Made by a program: the position numbers and the translations under genes
In this document: one piece after another, positions 35,749-45,821 of the stretch
Numbering within the stretch: the first letter of the stretch is position 1
How the letters are laid out: each line of letters starts with the position of its first letter
Source: Duganella dendranthematis
Lineage (GTDB): Bacteria; Pseudomonadota; Gammaproteobacteria; Burkholderiales; Burkholderiaceae_D
Assembly: GCF_012849375.1 (NCBI RefSeq)
Contig: NZ_CP051684.1
Span: forward strand, 682,001 to 746,000
Length of the DNA: 64,000 nucleotides
Reading direction: 5' to 3'
The notes under the pieces: model-generated
Told to the model about the DNA's origin: nothing
Database searches by the model: none
The model's input: only the letters and a program-made list of their open reading frames with translations

Positions 35749-36892
35749 AACTACTCGTATGGGTCACAAGCCGCTGGCCCTGGGTCTGATCGTGCTTGCC
35801 GTCGCCCTGGTGGCGGCCGGCGTGATAAGCCGCCGCTCGGTCGCCGAGCAAGTCAACGAAGCCAGCGCACCGCTGGTGCCGATGGTTAGCGTGCTGGCCG
35901 TCAAGCCGATCAGCGGCGCGCCGCTGGAACTGCCGGCCCGCATCGAAGCGTGGCAACGCGCACCGATCTATGCCCGCGTCAGCGGCTACCTGAAAAGCTG
36001 GAGCGTCGACATCGGCGCGCCGGTCAAGGCCGGCCAGCAACTGGCCGACATCGAAACGCCCGACCTCGACCAGCAACTGCTGCAAGCCAAGGCCGAACTG
36101 GCCAGCGCGCGCAGCAACCTGACGCTGGCCGCCAGCACCGCCAAGCGCTGGCAGGGTCTGCTGACGGCGGACGCCGTGTCGCGCCAGGAAGCGGACGAGA
36201 AAGCCGGCGACCTGGCCGCCAAGCAGGCCGCCGTCAGCGCCATGCAGGCCAATGTCGACCGCGTGCAATCGCTGCAGCGCTACACCCGCCTGGTGGCGCC
36301 GTTCGACGGCGTGGTGACCACCCGCAACACCGATGTCGGCGCGCTGATCAGCGTCGGCGGTGCGCCGGGCACGGAACTGTTCGTGGTGTCCGACATCAGC
36401 CGCCTGCGCGTCTACGTCAACGTGCCGCAACGCCAGATCGCCGCCATCAAGGTCGGCGACAAGGCCGAGCTGACCGTGCCGGAACGTCCGGGCAAGACCT
36501 TCGTCGCCACCGTGCAGTCGCTGTCGCAGTCGATCAATGTCAGTTCCGGCGCCATGCTGGTGCAGCTGAGCGTGCAGAACGACAGCCACGACCTGCTGCC
36601 GGGCGGTTACGCCTCGCTGCACTTCGACGCGCCGCTGACCAGCAACGCGCTGAGCATCCCGCCAAGCGCGCTGATCTTCAACAAGGCCGGCACCCAGGTC
36701 GCGACGCTGGGCAAGGATAACCATGTGGTAGTGAAAACCATCACCGTTGGCCGCGACCTCGGCAATGTGCTGGAAATCGCCTCCGGCCTCGATAGCAACG
36801 ACCAGGTGATCGCCAATCCGCCGGACGGCGTCGCCACCGGCGATGTGGTCCGCGTTGCCGCCGCTGCTACTAACTCCAAGGCCAAGCTGTGA
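35738..36892 (+). CDS. RND efflux periplasmic adaptor subunit
   Basis: A 384-aa membrane-fusion protein with one N-terminal membrane helix (about 13-31) and a lipoyl domain half (RVSGYLKSWSVDIGAPVKAG). An alpha hairpin (about 105-175, KAELASARSNLTLAASTAKR) follows, then the second lipoyl half (RLVAPFDGVVTTRNTDVGAL) and beta-barrel. It links the permease to the outer-membrane channel. I chose ATG at 35738, within the end of the permease gene. It overlaps the channel gene by 4 nt. Confidence 0.94.
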   Translation: MQTKTTRMGHKPLALGLIVLAVALVAAGVISRRSVAEQVNEASAPLVPMVSVLAVKPISGAPLELPARIEAWQRAPIYARVSGYLKSWSVDIGAPVKAGQQLADIETPDLDQQLLQAKAELASARSNLTLAASTAKRWQGLLTADAVSRQEADEKAGDLAAKQAAVSAMQANVDRVQSLQRYTRLVAPFDGVVTTRNTDVGALISVGGAPGTELFVVSDISRLRVYVNVPQRQIAAIKVGDKAELTVPERPGKTFVATVQSLSQSINVSSGAMLVQLSVQNDSHDLLPGGYASLHFDAPLTSNALSIPPSALIFNKAGTQVATLGKDNHVVVKTITVGRDLGNVLEIASGLDSNDQVIANPPDGVATGDVVRVAAAATNSKAKL

Positions 36893-38310
36893 AGATCTTT
36901 AATCCCGCTCCCCTCGCTTTGGCCGTGACGCTGGCGTTGGCCTTGAGCGCCTGCGCCGACGCTCCGGTTCAGGCTCCGCCGGCGGTGCCGCTGGCCGACG
37001 CTTTCCGCGACCTGCCGCCCGGCTGGGCCGACGCCAACGCCAAGGCGCCGCAACTGCCCGCCGACTGGTGGAAAATGTACGGCGACCAGCAACTCGACCA
37101 GCTGCAACAACAGCTGCTGGATAACAGCCCCGACCTGGCCAGCGCGCTGGCGCGCTACCTGCAGGCGCAGGCCGCCACCAATACGCTGCGGGCGGCGCAA
37201 TCGCCGACCCTGGGCGCCTCGCTCAACGGCCAGCGCGACCGCCAGTCCGACCTCAAGCCGCTGCGCGGCGCCACCTCGCCGGCTGAATACAACAGCGGCA
37301 CGCTGCAATTCGATCTCGGCTACGAAGTCGACCTGTGGGGCCGCATCAGCAAGCAGGTCAGCGCTGGCGTGGCGCAGGAACGCGCCGCCAATGCCGATCT
37401 GGCAGCGGCCCGCCTGTCGCTGCAAATCCAGCTGGCCGACACGCTGCTGGCCCTGCGCGGCGCCGATGCCGACCTCAAGCTGCTGCGCGAAACCGAAGTG
37501 GCCTACCAGCGCCAGGCCGACCTGATCAACCGCCGGCATGAAGGCGGCAGCGCCTCCGGCCTGGACCTGGCCCGCGCCGAGACCCAGCTGGAATCGACCC
37601 GCTCGCTGCTGCGTCAGCGCCAGGCCCAGCGCAATGTGCAGGAACACGCGATCGCCGCACTGGTCGGCGCCAACGCCGCCAGCTTCACGCTGGCGCCGAA
37701 CGACGTCAGCTTCGTGACGCCGGCGCTGCCGGTCGGCCTGCCGTCGCAATTGCTGCAACGCCGTCCCGACATCGCCGCAGCGGCGCTGCGCGTGGCGGCC
37801 GCCAGCGACCAGGTCGGCGTGGCGCGCACCGCGCTGTTCCCGTCGCTGACGCTGAACGCGTCGGGTGGTTTCCAGTCGAGCGACTTCGGCCGCTTTGCCC
37901 AGGCTTCCAACCTGTTCTGGGCAGTCGGTCCGTCGCTGGCCGTCAGCCTGCTGGATGGCGGCCGCCGCAAGGCGCAGATCGCCAATGCCGAGGCACAGCT
38001 GGATGAAGCCGGCGCGCGCTACCGTTCGGTGGTGCTGACCGCCTTCCAGCAGGTCGAAGACCAGCTGTCGCTGCTGACCAACTACGACGAAGCGTCCAAG
38101 TCCGACCATCTGGCCGCCACCGCCGCCCAGCGCGCGCTGGACCTGGCCAAGAAGCGTTACGACGAAGGCGCGGCCAGCTACCTGGAAGTGGTGACGGCGC
38201 AAACCGCCTACCTGCAATCGGCGCGCAGCGAACTGGACCTGACCACCCGCTACCGCCAGGCCGGCGTGCAGCTGGTCAAGGCCATCGGCGGCGGCTGGAC
38301 CGCAGGTTAA
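36889..38310 (+). CDS. RND efflux outer-membrane factor (NodT/OprM family lipoprotein)
   Basis: A 473-aa TolC-like channel. The start is GTG at 36889, with signal VKIFNPAPLALAVTLALALS and a lipobox LSAC, so it is lipid-anchored. It has two repeats of the outer-membrane-efflux domain: WWKMYGDQQLDQLQQQLLDN and FDLGYEVDLWGRIS, then LLQRRPDIAAAALRVAAASD and GPSLAVSLLDGGRRKAQIA. It completes the tripartite pump. Confidence 0.95.
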   Translation: MKIFNPAPLALAVTLALALSACADAPVQAPPAVPLADAFRDLPPGWADANAKAPQLPADWWKMYGDQQLDQLQQQLLDNSPDLASALARYLQAQAATNTLRAAQSPTLGASLNGQRDRQSDLKPLRGATSPAEYNSGTLQFDLGYEVDLWGRISKQVSAGVAQERAANADLAAARLSLQIQLADTLLALRGADADLKLLRETEVAYQRQADLINRRHEGGSASGLDLARAETQLESTRSLLRQRQAQRNVQEHAIAALVGANAASFTLAPNDVSFVTPALPVGLPSQLLQRRPDIAAAALRVAAASDQVGVARTALFPSLTLNASGGFQSSDFGRFAQASNLFWAVGPSLAVSLLDGGRRKAQIANAEAQLDEAGARYRSVVLTAFQQVEDQLSLLTNYDEASKSDHLAATAAQRALDLAKKRYDEGAASYLEVVTAQTAYLQSARSELDLTTRYRQAGVQLVKAIGGGWTAG

Positions 38311-38390
38311 GCGGGATCTGGCTAGCGGGGCAGGCAGAATCGCCGTCATGGCGCTACAATGGATGAGTTAACGACTAATCAAGGAGCTCC

Positions 38391-38876
38391 ATGATGGCGA
38401 AAGCAATGAAGATCGATATCGGCCTGTCCGATAAAAGCCGTGCGAAAATCGCGGCTGGCCTGTCCGGCCTGCTGGCCGACAGCTACACGCTGTACCTGAT
38501 GACCCACAACTTCCACTGGAACGTCAAAGGTCCGATGTTCAACTCGCTGCACCAGATGTTCATGACGCAGTACACCGAACAATGGGCGGCGCTGGACCAG
38601 ATCGCCGAGCGCATCCGTGCGCTGGGCTACCCGGCGCCGGGCACCTACGCCCAGTTCGCCAAGCTGGCCACCATCAAGGAAGTCGACGGTGTGCCGGTCG
38701 CGCTGGACATGGTGCGTCACTTGGTCGAAGCGCAGGAAGCCACCGCCCGCACCGCGCGCAAGCTGCTGCCGGTGGTCGACGAGTGCGACGACCAGCCGAC
38801 CGCCGACCTGCTGACCCAGCGTCTGGACGTGCACGAGAAAACCGCGTGGATGTTGCGCAGCCTGCTGGAAGAATAA
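38391..38876 (+). CDS. dps: Dps-family DNA-protecting ferritin-like protein
   Basis: A 161-aa Dps/miniferritin. The ferroxidase residues are in [20 protein letters not shown] and [20 protein letters not shown]. It oxidises Fe2+ with peroxide and stores iron in a dodecamer, protecting DNA. AAGGAG lies 4 nt before the first ATG and 7 nt before a second at 38394, which is equally possible. It is free-standing, about 80 nt after the efflux operon, and ends at a bidirectional terminator. Confidence 0.95.
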   Translation: MMAKAMKIDIGLSDKSRAKIAAGLSGLLADSYTLYLMTHNFHWNVKGPMFNSLHQMFMTQYTEQWAALDQIAERIRALGYPAPGTYAQFAKLATIKEVDGVPVALDMVRHLVEAQEATARTARKLLPVVDECDDQPTADLLTQRLDVHEKTAWMLRSLLEE

Positions 38877-38893
38877 ACCTTTCGTACCTTAGC

Positions 38894-38920
38894 AAAAGGG
38901 GCCGCATGCGGCCCCTTTTT
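38894..38920. terminator. bidirectional Rho-independent terminator between dps and the chemoreceptor gene
   Basis: A perfect 26-base palindrome with arms AAAAGGGGCCGCA and its complement, followed by a T run on each strand. It lies between two converging genes (dps stop 38876, chemoreceptor stop 38925). Confidence 0.9.
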
Positions 38921-38924
38921 TCAT

Positions 38925-40676
38925 TTAGAACTCTTCCCACTCCTGGCTGTTATCGGCCGGCGCCTTGCGCGGCGCCGACGACGCTGGCGCGGCTGCCTTG
39001 GCCGCCGCCTTGGCTACCGGCTTGCTCGCCAGTTTTAGCGCCGGTTTGCGTGGCGCCGCAGCGGCCGGGGCCGCCGCCGTTGCCCGCGCCGCCGGCCGGG
39101 CAGTCGAGATCTTGCGGGCTGCGATATTGCCGCCTTCCACCTGGAACACCGCCACCATCTCGGCCAGCTTGACGGCCTGCTCCTGCATCGCTTGCGATGC
39201 CGCCGCCGCCTGTTCCACCAGCGCCGCATTCTGCTGCGTCACGGTATCCATCTCGGCCACTGCCGTATTGATCTGTTCGATGCCGATTTCCTGCTCGCGG
39301 CCTGCCGAGCTGATCTCGCTGATGATGTCGGTCACGCGCTTGACGCTGGTGACGATCTCTTCCATCGTGGTGCCGGCCTCGTTGACCAGCGCACTGCCGC
39401 TGCCGACCTTCTCCACCGAATCGGTAATCAGCGCCTTGATGTCCTTGGCGGCAGCGGCCGAGCGTTGCGCCAGATTGCGCACCTCGGTGGCGACCACCGC
39501 GAAGCCACGGCCTTGCTCACCGGCACGGGCCGCTTCCACGGCCGCATTCAGCGCCAGGATGTTGGTCTGGAAGGCGATGCCGTCGATGACGCCGATGATG
39601 TCGGCGATCTTGTCGGACGATTCGGTAATCGAGCCCATGGTGCCGATCACGCGGCTGACCAGCTCGCCACCCTTGATGGCAATGTCGGACGCCGACGACG
39701 CCAGCGTATTGGCCTGGCGCGCATTATCGGAATTCTGGCGTACGGTCGAGGTCAGCTCTTCCAGCGACGACGCCGTCTCTTCCAGGCTGGCGGCCTGCTG
39801 CTCGGTGCGGCGCGACAGGTCGAGGTTGCCGGCGGCGATTTCGCTGGACGCGGTGGCGATCGCATCGCTGCCTTCGCGCACGCTGCGCACGGTGTCGGCC
39901 AGCCGCTCCTGCATCGCGCCCAGGCCTTCCATCATCGCCCCCATCTCATCCTTGCGGCCATGCTCGATGCGATTGGCCAAGTTGCCGTCCGCCATCGCGT
40001 TGAACAGCGTCAGCGCCTGGTTCAGCGGCCCCATGACCGCGCGCAGCAGCAGCAAGCCGGAGAACGCCGCCAGCGCGATGCCGATCACGATGGCGACAAT
40101 CGCCAGCGTCAGGTTGCGCTGGTAGGCGGCCTGGCTGGCTTCATACTGATCGGTAGTCGACTTCAGCTGGTAGGTGGTGAGCTTTTCCGAGCTGTCCGTG
40201 TACAGGCGGAACAGACGCGTGACCTCGCTCAGCATCATGCGGTCGATCTCGGGCTTGTTCTTGTCGGTGATGGCCTTGATGGCAACCAGAATACCCTGCT
40301 TGATCAGCGCCTCGCGCTGCGCCGCGACCTGGTCGGCCAGCGCCTTTTCGCCCTCGCCGAATGGCAGCGAATAGTAAGTCTTCCACAGCTTGTCGCTGTT
40401 GTCGATGAAGTCCTGGGTGCGCTTGAGCGTCTCCGGCACGTTGGCCGCGTCCGGCGCCATGGCGATGCGGTCCAGCGACAGGCGCGCGCGGTCGATCTGG
40501 ATCTGCGCTTCATAAATTGCCTTCATCGACACCATCGCATTGCTGTTGACATCTTTCAGCACATCGTTGGATGTATGCAACGCCTGGATGCCGCGCACGC
40601 CGATGAAAATAATGAGAAGTCCCAGCAAGGCCATGGTGCCGATCAGCCGGGTACGAATAGTCAGGTTAGCAAACAT
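38925..40676 (-). CDS. methyl-accepting chemotaxis protein (Tar/Tsr type)
   Basis: A 583-aa inner-membrane chemoreceptor with two membrane helices (about 11-30 and 188-210) and a periplasmic four-helix-type sensor between them. HAMP (about 212-262) and a long signalling hairpin with the conserved tip [20 protein letters not shown] follow. The C-terminus is Ala/Lys-rich and ends EWEEF, a variant of the NWETF pentapeptide that tethers CheR/CheB. It is the only receptor in the window; cheZ-cheA lie 33 kb away. Confidence 0.94.
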   Translation of the reverse strand: MFANLTIRTRLIGTMALLGLLIIFIGVRGIQALHTSNDVLKDVNSNAMVSMKAIYEAQIQIDRARLSLDRIAMAPDAANVPETLKRTQDFIDNSDKLWKTYYSLPFGEGEKALADQVAAQREALIKQGILVAIKAITDKNKPEIDRMMLSEVTRLFRLYTDSSEKLTTYQLKSTTDQYEASQAAYQRNLTLAIVAIVIGIALAAFSGLLLLRAVMGPLNQALTLFNAMADGNLANRIEHGRKDEMGAMMEGLGAMQERLADTVRSVREGSDAIATASSEIAAGNLDLSRRTEQQAASLEETASSLEELTSTVRQNSDNARQANTLASSASDIAIKGGELVSRVIGTMGSITESSDKIADIIGVIDGIAFQTNILALNAAVEAARAGEQGRGFAVVATEVRNLAQRSAAAAKDIKALITDSVEKVGSGSALVNEAGTTMEEIVTSVKRVTDIISEISSAGREQEIGIEQINTAVAEMDTVTQQNAALVEQAAAASQAMQEQAVKLAEMVAVFQVEGGNIAARKISTARPAARATAAAPAAAAPRKPALKLASKPVAKAAAKAAAPASSAPRKAPADNSQEWEEF

Positions 40677-40956
40677 AATATTTTTCCAATCGAAAGAAAA
40701 TCGATAGCTGTCCTATGAGGACATTGAGATCGCTAAATGAATTCGGACACGGCGGGGATGGGGCCGTAATAATAATGACGCACGCCCGGCAGGGGGTGGC
40801 ATGGCGGCGGAGAATCGAGTGCAATCAGCTTAGCGGAATACTTTCCATATAACAAGTGATATCCATGGCGATCCTTTGGGGCGTGCCGGCCTCGTTACGT
40901 GACCATAGGCAATGAAATATACTGGCGCCTGTTTTTGGCTGATCAAGGTACAGGGC

Positions 40957-42201
40957 ATGGAAACAAAACGCGCGGCGCTGGAGCGGCCATGGCTAATCGT
41001 GGTGCTGCTGGCGCTGGGGCAGATGATTTCCTTTGTCGACCGCACCAGCCTGTCGTCGGCACTGGCCGACCACGGGTTCATCAGTGAATTCGGACTGACC
41101 AGTGTCGAGCGCGGCTGGCTCAGTTCAGCCTTTTTCTGGTCGTATGGACTAGTGCAGCTGCCGATGGGCTGGGTCGTCGACCGCTACGGCGTCAAGTGGC
41201 CATACGCCATCTGCCTGGCCGTGTGGTGCATGACGGCGGCGGCCACCGGCCTGGTCGGCACACTGTGGGCGCTGATTCTGATGCGGCTGCTGATCGGCGC
41301 AGCCGAAGGCGTGGTGGTGCCGGCCACCTACCGCTACCTCGCCAACCACTTTGCCGAGCGTCAGCGCGGCACGGCGCTGGGCATCTTCTCGGTCGGCGGC
41401 AAGATGGGGCCGGCGCTGGGTGCGCCAATCGCCGCCTGGCTGATTGTGCATCACTCGTGGCAGCTGATGTTCATCGCCACCGGCCTGACTGGACTGCTGT
41501 GGCTGTGGCCGTGGCTGACGCAGGTGAAGAATGATTTTCCGTCGCCGCAAGAACTGGCGGTACGGGTGGAGCAAGCGGCGTCGGTGCCGCTGCGTAATCT
41601 GCTGGCCAGCCCGGTGATCTGGGGCGGCATGCTGAACAACTTCTGCTACGCCTACTTCTACATTTATTGCATGACGTGGATGCCGGCCTATTTGGTCGAG
41701 CAGCGCGGATTGACGCTGCAAAAATCCGGGCTCTACACCTTCTTCAGCTTTGCCGGCATCGCCGTGGTGGCGGCGCTGGCCGGCTGGAGCGCCGACCGCC
41801 TGATCGCGCGCGGTCACGACGCCGTACGGGTGCGCAAATGCTTCATCGTCGCCGGCTTCATCGGCGCCACTACCGTGCTGCTGGGCGCGTATGCCGACAC
41901 GCTGCGCATGGCGCTGTTCTGGAATGTGGTGTCACTCTCGCTGCTGGGGCTGGTGACCGCCAACCACCTGGCGCTCAGCAAGCTGACACTGATCCCGCTG
42001 CCGGCGGTCGGCCTCAACACGGGCTTGCTGCAAGTCGCCACCAGCCTGGCGGGCGGCGTCTCGGCCAGCCTTTCCGGCTGGCTGCTGCACACCAGCGGCA
42101 GTTACACGCTATCGATGCAAGCCATCTTCCTGTTCCTGCTGCTGGGCGCCACCAGCACGCTGGTGCTATTTCGCCGCCAGTGGGCGCCCAAGATCCGCTG
42201 A
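40957..42201 (+). CDS. MFS transporter (ACS-type organic anion symporter)
   Basis: A 414-aa transporter with about 12 membrane helices. It starts METKRAALERPWLIVVLLAL. The loop 2-3 signature is GWVVDRYGVKWPY and TM4-5 has LLIGAAEGVVVPATYRYLAN, as in the anion:cation symporter group (glucarate/phthalate/tartrate uptake). CAGGG lies just before the ATG at 40957. Its stop abuts the stop of the converging isochorismatase-like gene with no base between. The substrate cannot be read from sequence. Confidence 0.9.
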   Translation: METKRAALERPWLIVVLLALGQMISFVDRTSLSSALADHGFISEFGLTSVERGWLSSAFFWSYGLVQLPMGWVVDRYGVKWPYAICLAVWCMTAAATGLVGTLWALILMRLLIGAAEGVVVPATYRYLANHFAERQRGTALGIFSVGGKMGPALGAPIAAWLIVHHSWQLMFIATGLTGLLWLWPWLTQVKNDFPSPQELAVRVEQAASVPLRNLLASPVIWGGMLNNFCYAYFYIYCMTWMPAYLVEQRGLTLQKSGLYTFFSFAGIAVVAALAGWSADRLIARGHDAVRVRKCFIVAGFIGATTVLLGAYADTLRMALFWNVVSLSLLGLVTANHLALSKLTLIPLPAVGLNTGLLQVATSLAGGVSASLSGWLLHTSGSYTLSMQAIFLFLLLGATSTLVLFRRQWAPKIR

Positions 42202-42855
42202 TTAGTGACCTTCAGCCGCGTTGAACATGGTTTTGGCGTAGATCAGGCCCAGGCCGTAGCCGCCGCCGTGGGCGATCGAGGTCGCTACGGTTTCGTTGTA
42301 GGTCTCGCCACGGGCCCAGTCGCGTTGCAGTTCCAGCAGGTATTGCAGCGAGGTCATCGGACGGGCGCCGGCCTGGATCATGCGGGCCACGGCGCGTTCA
42401 TGCGCTTCGTCGGAGACGTCACCGCTGGCGTCGGTGATGACGTAGACTTCAAAGCCTTGGTCGAGTGCCGACAGCGCTGGGCCGACGATGCAGACCGAAG
42501 TCCACAGACCGGCCAGCACGATTTTGTCCTTGCCGATGGCGTTCACGCGCTCGGCGATGCGCGGGTCTTCCCAGGTATTCATGGTGGTGCGGTCAATCGC
42601 CACTTCGTCCGGGAACACGTCCTTGATTTCGTTGAAGATCGGGCCGGAGAACGATTTTTCCGCCACCGTGGTCAGGATGGTCGGCACCTTGAATTCCTTG
42701 GCCGCTTTCGACACCAGCGCCACGTTGTTGCGCAGCTGGACCGGGTCAATCGACTTGGTGGCAAACGACATCTGCGACTGGTGATCGATCAGGATCAGGG
42801 CGTGGTTAGTTGGGCTCAGCAGAGTTTGACCTGGTTTGGCGATGGCGGTTGGCAT
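42202..42855 (-). CDS. isochorismatase-like cysteine hydrolase (YcaC-related)
   Basis: A 217-aa hydrolase. The catalytic Asp24 lies in LILIDHQSQMSF, and Cys122 in LAGLWTSVCIVGPALSA. The region that gives the catalytic Lys in YcaC aligns with IDRTTMNTWED, where I see no Lys at the expected place; the pattern may be that of a subfamily. The C-terminal 40 residues include HGGGYGLGLIYAKTMF. The substrate is unknown. A palindrome lies upstream (42987-42999). Confidence 0.88.
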   Translation of the reverse strand: MPTAIAKPGQTLLSPTNHALILIDHQSQMSFATKSIDPVQLRNNVALVSKAAKEFKVPTILTTVAEKSFSGPIFNEIKDVFPDEVAIDRTTMNTWEDPRIAERVNAIGKDKIVLAGLWTSVCIVGPALSALDQGFEVYVITDASGDVSDEAHERAVARMIQAGARPMTSLQYLLELQRDWARGETYNETVATSIAHGGGYGLGLIYAKTMFNAAEGH

Positions 42856-42986
42856 AATGTATTCTCCTAAAATTCAAAAATTTCGATATGGTGTTTAGCG
42901 CTGCGTTTTGCTGTGTGCCTTGCTGATGGAATGAATTATGCGGCAGCCATTCACAATCAGAAAGCGGAAAAGTTACCGCTCTATTA

Positions 42987-42999
42987 TCGAAATTTTCGA
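42987..42999. promoter_or_regulatory. possible operator palindrome TCGAAATTTTCGA
   Basis: A perfect 6+1+6 inverted repeat in the 221-nt region between two divergent genes (hydrolase and diguanylate cyclase). A matching half, TTTCGA, occurs at 42881-42886 near the hydrolase start. The regulator is unknown. Confidence 0.35.
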
Positions 43000-43076
43000 A
43001 AGCCATCCGAACGCGGCCTTTCAGGCGACGGGGCTATACTGGGCTCCCTATTGCGCGGTGCAGGTCAGGAGCCCCG

Positions 43077-44705
43077 ATGCGGCCGCTTTTCAGCTTCTTC
43101 CTCAGCTTTAAGTTCAAGATCAGCGCGCTGATCATTGCGCTGCTGCTGTTCGCCGGCATCGGCGCCGGCGGCATTTCGCTGTTGATTGCCGAATCCGAAC
43201 TGCGCCAGATCCTCGCCCGCCAGGAACTGTCGCTGCTGACCGGCGCCGCAGCCTTCATCGACAACGACCTGCAAAACAAGCGCCAGTTGCTGAAAGCGCT
43301 GGGCGAGGAGATCAACGACCGCGGCCTGCCGCTGGCCGAGCTGCAGACCATGCTGGAGGCGCACGAAACGCTGCGCGACACTTTTTTCAACGTCAACGCT
43401 TTCGACCTGTCGGGCAACCTGGTCGCCAGCCTGCGCGACCGCAACGCCAGGCGCATCAATATCGCCGAACGCAAATATTTCCAGGACACGCTGCGCCTGC
43501 AGGAAGGCGTGATCTCGCCGCCGATCAAAAGCGCACTGTCTGGCCAGCCGGTGGTGGTGATTACCCAACCGTTGCGCGATGCCGATGGCAAGCTGATCGG
43601 CATCGTGCTAGGCGCCATCGACCTGCTACGGCCATCGTTCTCGGCCCAGCTGGATGCGCTGCGCTCGGGCGCCGATGGCTACCTGTTCATCGTCGCCGGC
43701 GACGGCGTCACCGTGCACCATCCGGACAAGGCGCGCATCCTGGAAAAGGCCGACGACGCCCCCGGCACCCTGCTGGACGCCGCGCTGCGCACGCCGGAAG
43801 GCTGGGAAGACGGCCTGCTCGACGACGGCGTGCCGGTGCTGCTGGTGCACAGGCACCTGCGCGAAGTGGACTGGACCATCGCCCTCTCCTACCCGCTGCG
43901 CAGCGCGTTTGCCTCGATGCAAAGCGTGCGGCTGCGGGCGCTGCTGGGTGCGGCCGTCCTGACCGCTTGCGCCGGCCTGTTCGGCTGGGCCATCACCAAG
44001 AAGCTGCTGCGTCCGTTGACCAAGCTGCATGAACATGTGGAAAACATCAGTGCCGGCCGCGCCGATATCGTCGTGTTCGATGTCGCGCGGCGCGACGAGT
44101 TCGGCGACCTGAGCCGCGCCTTCTATGGTCTGTCGCAGCGCCGCGAGCAGGCGGAGCAGGAACTGCACCACCTGGCCACCACCGACGTCCTGACCGGCCT
44201 CAACAACCGCCGCATGTTCGACGCCTTTCTGCCGCAAGCCCTGGCGCGCGCGGCCCGCTCCGGCCAGCCGGTGGCCTTGGCCATCCTGGACGTCGACCAC
44301 TTCAAGGACATCAACGACACGCTGGGCCACGCCGCCGGCGATCAGGTGTTGGTGGAATTTGCACGCCGGCTGTCGGCGGCCGTGCGCGCCAGCGACACCG
44401 TGGCGCGGCTGGCCGGCGATGAATTCGTCATCGTGTTCGAGCAGCTGTCGTGCCCCGCCGAGATGGACGTGCTGGGCAAGCGCATCCTGGAAGCCATGCA
44501 CGCGCCGTTTGCGCTGGGCAGCGTGCAGCGCGTGGTACAGGCCAGCATCGGCATCGCCGTCACCCACAGCGCCGGCGTCGATGTGGAGGAACTGATGCGC
44601 GCCGCCGACCAGGCCTTGTACGGCGTCAAGACCGCCGGCCGCAACAGCTTCGCCATCAATGCCGTCGGCGCCGAACGCGTGGCGCTGGTAAGCGGCCGTG
44701 GTTAG
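43077..44705 (+). CDS. membrane diguanylate cyclase with Cache-type sensor, HAMP and GGDEF domains
   Basis: Makes cyclic di-GMP. The 542-aa protein has two membrane helices (about 12-38 and 283-305) with a dCache-like sensor between (NIAERKYFQDTLRLQEGVIS, PLRDADGKLIGIVLGAIDLL). HAMP (KKLLRPLTKLHEH) and a GGDEF domain follow (DVLTGLNNRRMFDAF, VDHFKDINDTLGH). The active site reads AGDEF (446-450), a functional variant, and the inhibitory RxxD site is present (RASD, 437-440). Its stop overlaps the converging GH53 stop by 4 nt. Confidence 0.94.
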   Translation: MRPLFSFFLSFKFKISALIIALLLFAGIGAGGISLLIAESELRQILARQELSLLTGAAAFIDNDLQNKRQLLKALGEEINDRGLPLAELQTMLEAHETLRDTFFNVNAFDLSGNLVASLRDRNARRINIAERKYFQDTLRLQEGVISPPIKSALSGQPVVVITQPLRDADGKLIGIVLGAIDLLRPSFSAQLDALRSGADGYLFIVAGDGVTVHHPDKARILEKADDAPGTLLDAALRTPEGWEDGLLDDGVPVLLVHRHLREVDWTIALSYPLRSAFASMQSVRLRALLGAAVLTACAGLFGWAITKKLLRPLTKLHEHVENISAGRADIVVFDVARRDEFGDLSRAFYGLSQRREQAEQELHHLATTDVLTGLNNRRMFDAFLPQALARAARSGQPVALAILDVDHFKDINDTLGHAAGDQVLVEFARRLSAAVRASDTVARLAGDEFVIVFEQLSCPAEMDVLGKRILEAMHAPFALGSVQRVVQASIGIAVTHSAGVDVEELMRAADQALYGVKTAGRNSFAINAVGAERVALVSGRG

Positions 44706-45709
44706 TCGGCGCGGAAGGCTTCCATCGCCTTGGTTGGTCGGCCGTCGGCGCCCCATGCGCTCAGCTCGTAGTGGCTCCAGCTGCGCGCGCCTTGCGGTTC
44801 CCAGTAGATCACGCCCAGGCCCTTGTGGTCAGGCACCGCTTTCACCTTGCGCTGCACGGCCACCAGCATGTCGTAGGTATTTTGCGGCTGCGTGTCTTCG
44901 CCGCCGACTTCCACCACCATCACTTCCTTGCCGTAGCGCGCCGCCATGTCGTTCATGTTGGCGGCCAGGTCGTTGATCGAGGCGGTGTAGTCGGGCCGGC
45001 CGTCCAGCCAGTACGGGTAATAAGACATGCCGATCACGTCATACTTGGCGCCGTTGGCCCTGGCGTTGTCGAACCAAGTGCGGAAGCGCTGGCTGTCGTT
45101 GCCGCGATCCAGATGCAGCACCACCTTGGACGTGGGGCTGACGGCCTTGATGGCGTCATAGCCCTGGTTGATCAGCTGCGCCAGTTGCGGCCAGTTGTCG
45201 GTGTGACCTTCCGGATAGATCATGCCGGTCGGCGTTTCATTGCCCACCTGTACCCACTCGGGCGTGACACCGGCCTGCTTCAGCGCGCTCATCACCTCAT
45301 GCGTGTAACCATAGACATCCTTCAGCAGTTGCGGGAAATCGTGACCGATCCACGCGGCCGGCTTGCGCTGCTGCTGCGGATCGGCCCAGCTGTCGCTGTA
45401 GTGGAAATTGATCATCACGCGCATGCCCATCTTCTGCGCGCGCACCGCCATGGCGACGGTTTCGTCCTTGCTGTTGTGGCCGCTGGCGCGGTCGCTGGAC
45501 GGGTTGACCCAGGTCCGCAGGCGGATGGTGTTGATGCCGTCCTCCTTGAGTATCTGCAACAGGTCTTCCTGCTTGCCCTGGCGGTTGTAGAATTTGTAGC
45601 CGGTGGCTTCCATCTGCGGCAGCCAGCCGACATCGGCGCCTTTGACGAATGGTTCGGCGTGGGCGGTGATGGCAGCAGCCATCATGAATGCGATCAGGAT
45701 GTTTTTCAT
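44702..45709 (-). CDS. arabinogalactan endo-beta-1,4-galactanase (GH53)
   Basis: A 335-aa secreted enzyme cutting beta-1,4-galactan of plant pectin. It has signal MKNILIAFMMAAAITAHAEP, then FVKGADVGWLPQME, GINTIRLRTWVNP and NFHYSDSWADPQQQRKPAAW, typical of the family. The acid/base is Glu158 (QVGNETPTGM) and the nucleophile Glu267 (VVEVGGED). It stands alone, without a transporter or sugar regulator beside it. Its signal peptide supports the ATG at 45709. Confidence 0.93.
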   Translation of the reverse strand: MKNILIAFMMAAAITAHAEPFVKGADVGWLPQMEATGYKFYNRQGKQEDLLQILKEDGINTIRLRTWVNPSSDRASGHNSKDETVAMAVRAQKMGMRVMINFHYSDSWADPQQQRKPAAWIGHDFPQLLKDVYGYTHEVMSALKQAGVTPEWVQVGNETPTGMIYPEGHTDNWPQLAQLINQGYDAIKAVSPTSKVVLHLDRGNDSQRFRTWFDNARANGAKYDVIGMSYYPYWLDGRPDYTASINDLAANMNDMAARYGKEVMVVEVGGEDTQPQNTYDMLVAVQRKVKAVPDHKGLGVIYWEPQGARSWSHYELSAWGADGRPTKAMEAFRAD

Positions 45710-45821
45710 GCGCGTATGCTAGCCCAAAGGCAGAGCGCGCAGGCATGCGGAAAATGGCAGAATCCATGCCCTTTCGATATGGACGCGCCGCCATGGCGTT
45801 TGCCGGTAAGATAGAAACACC

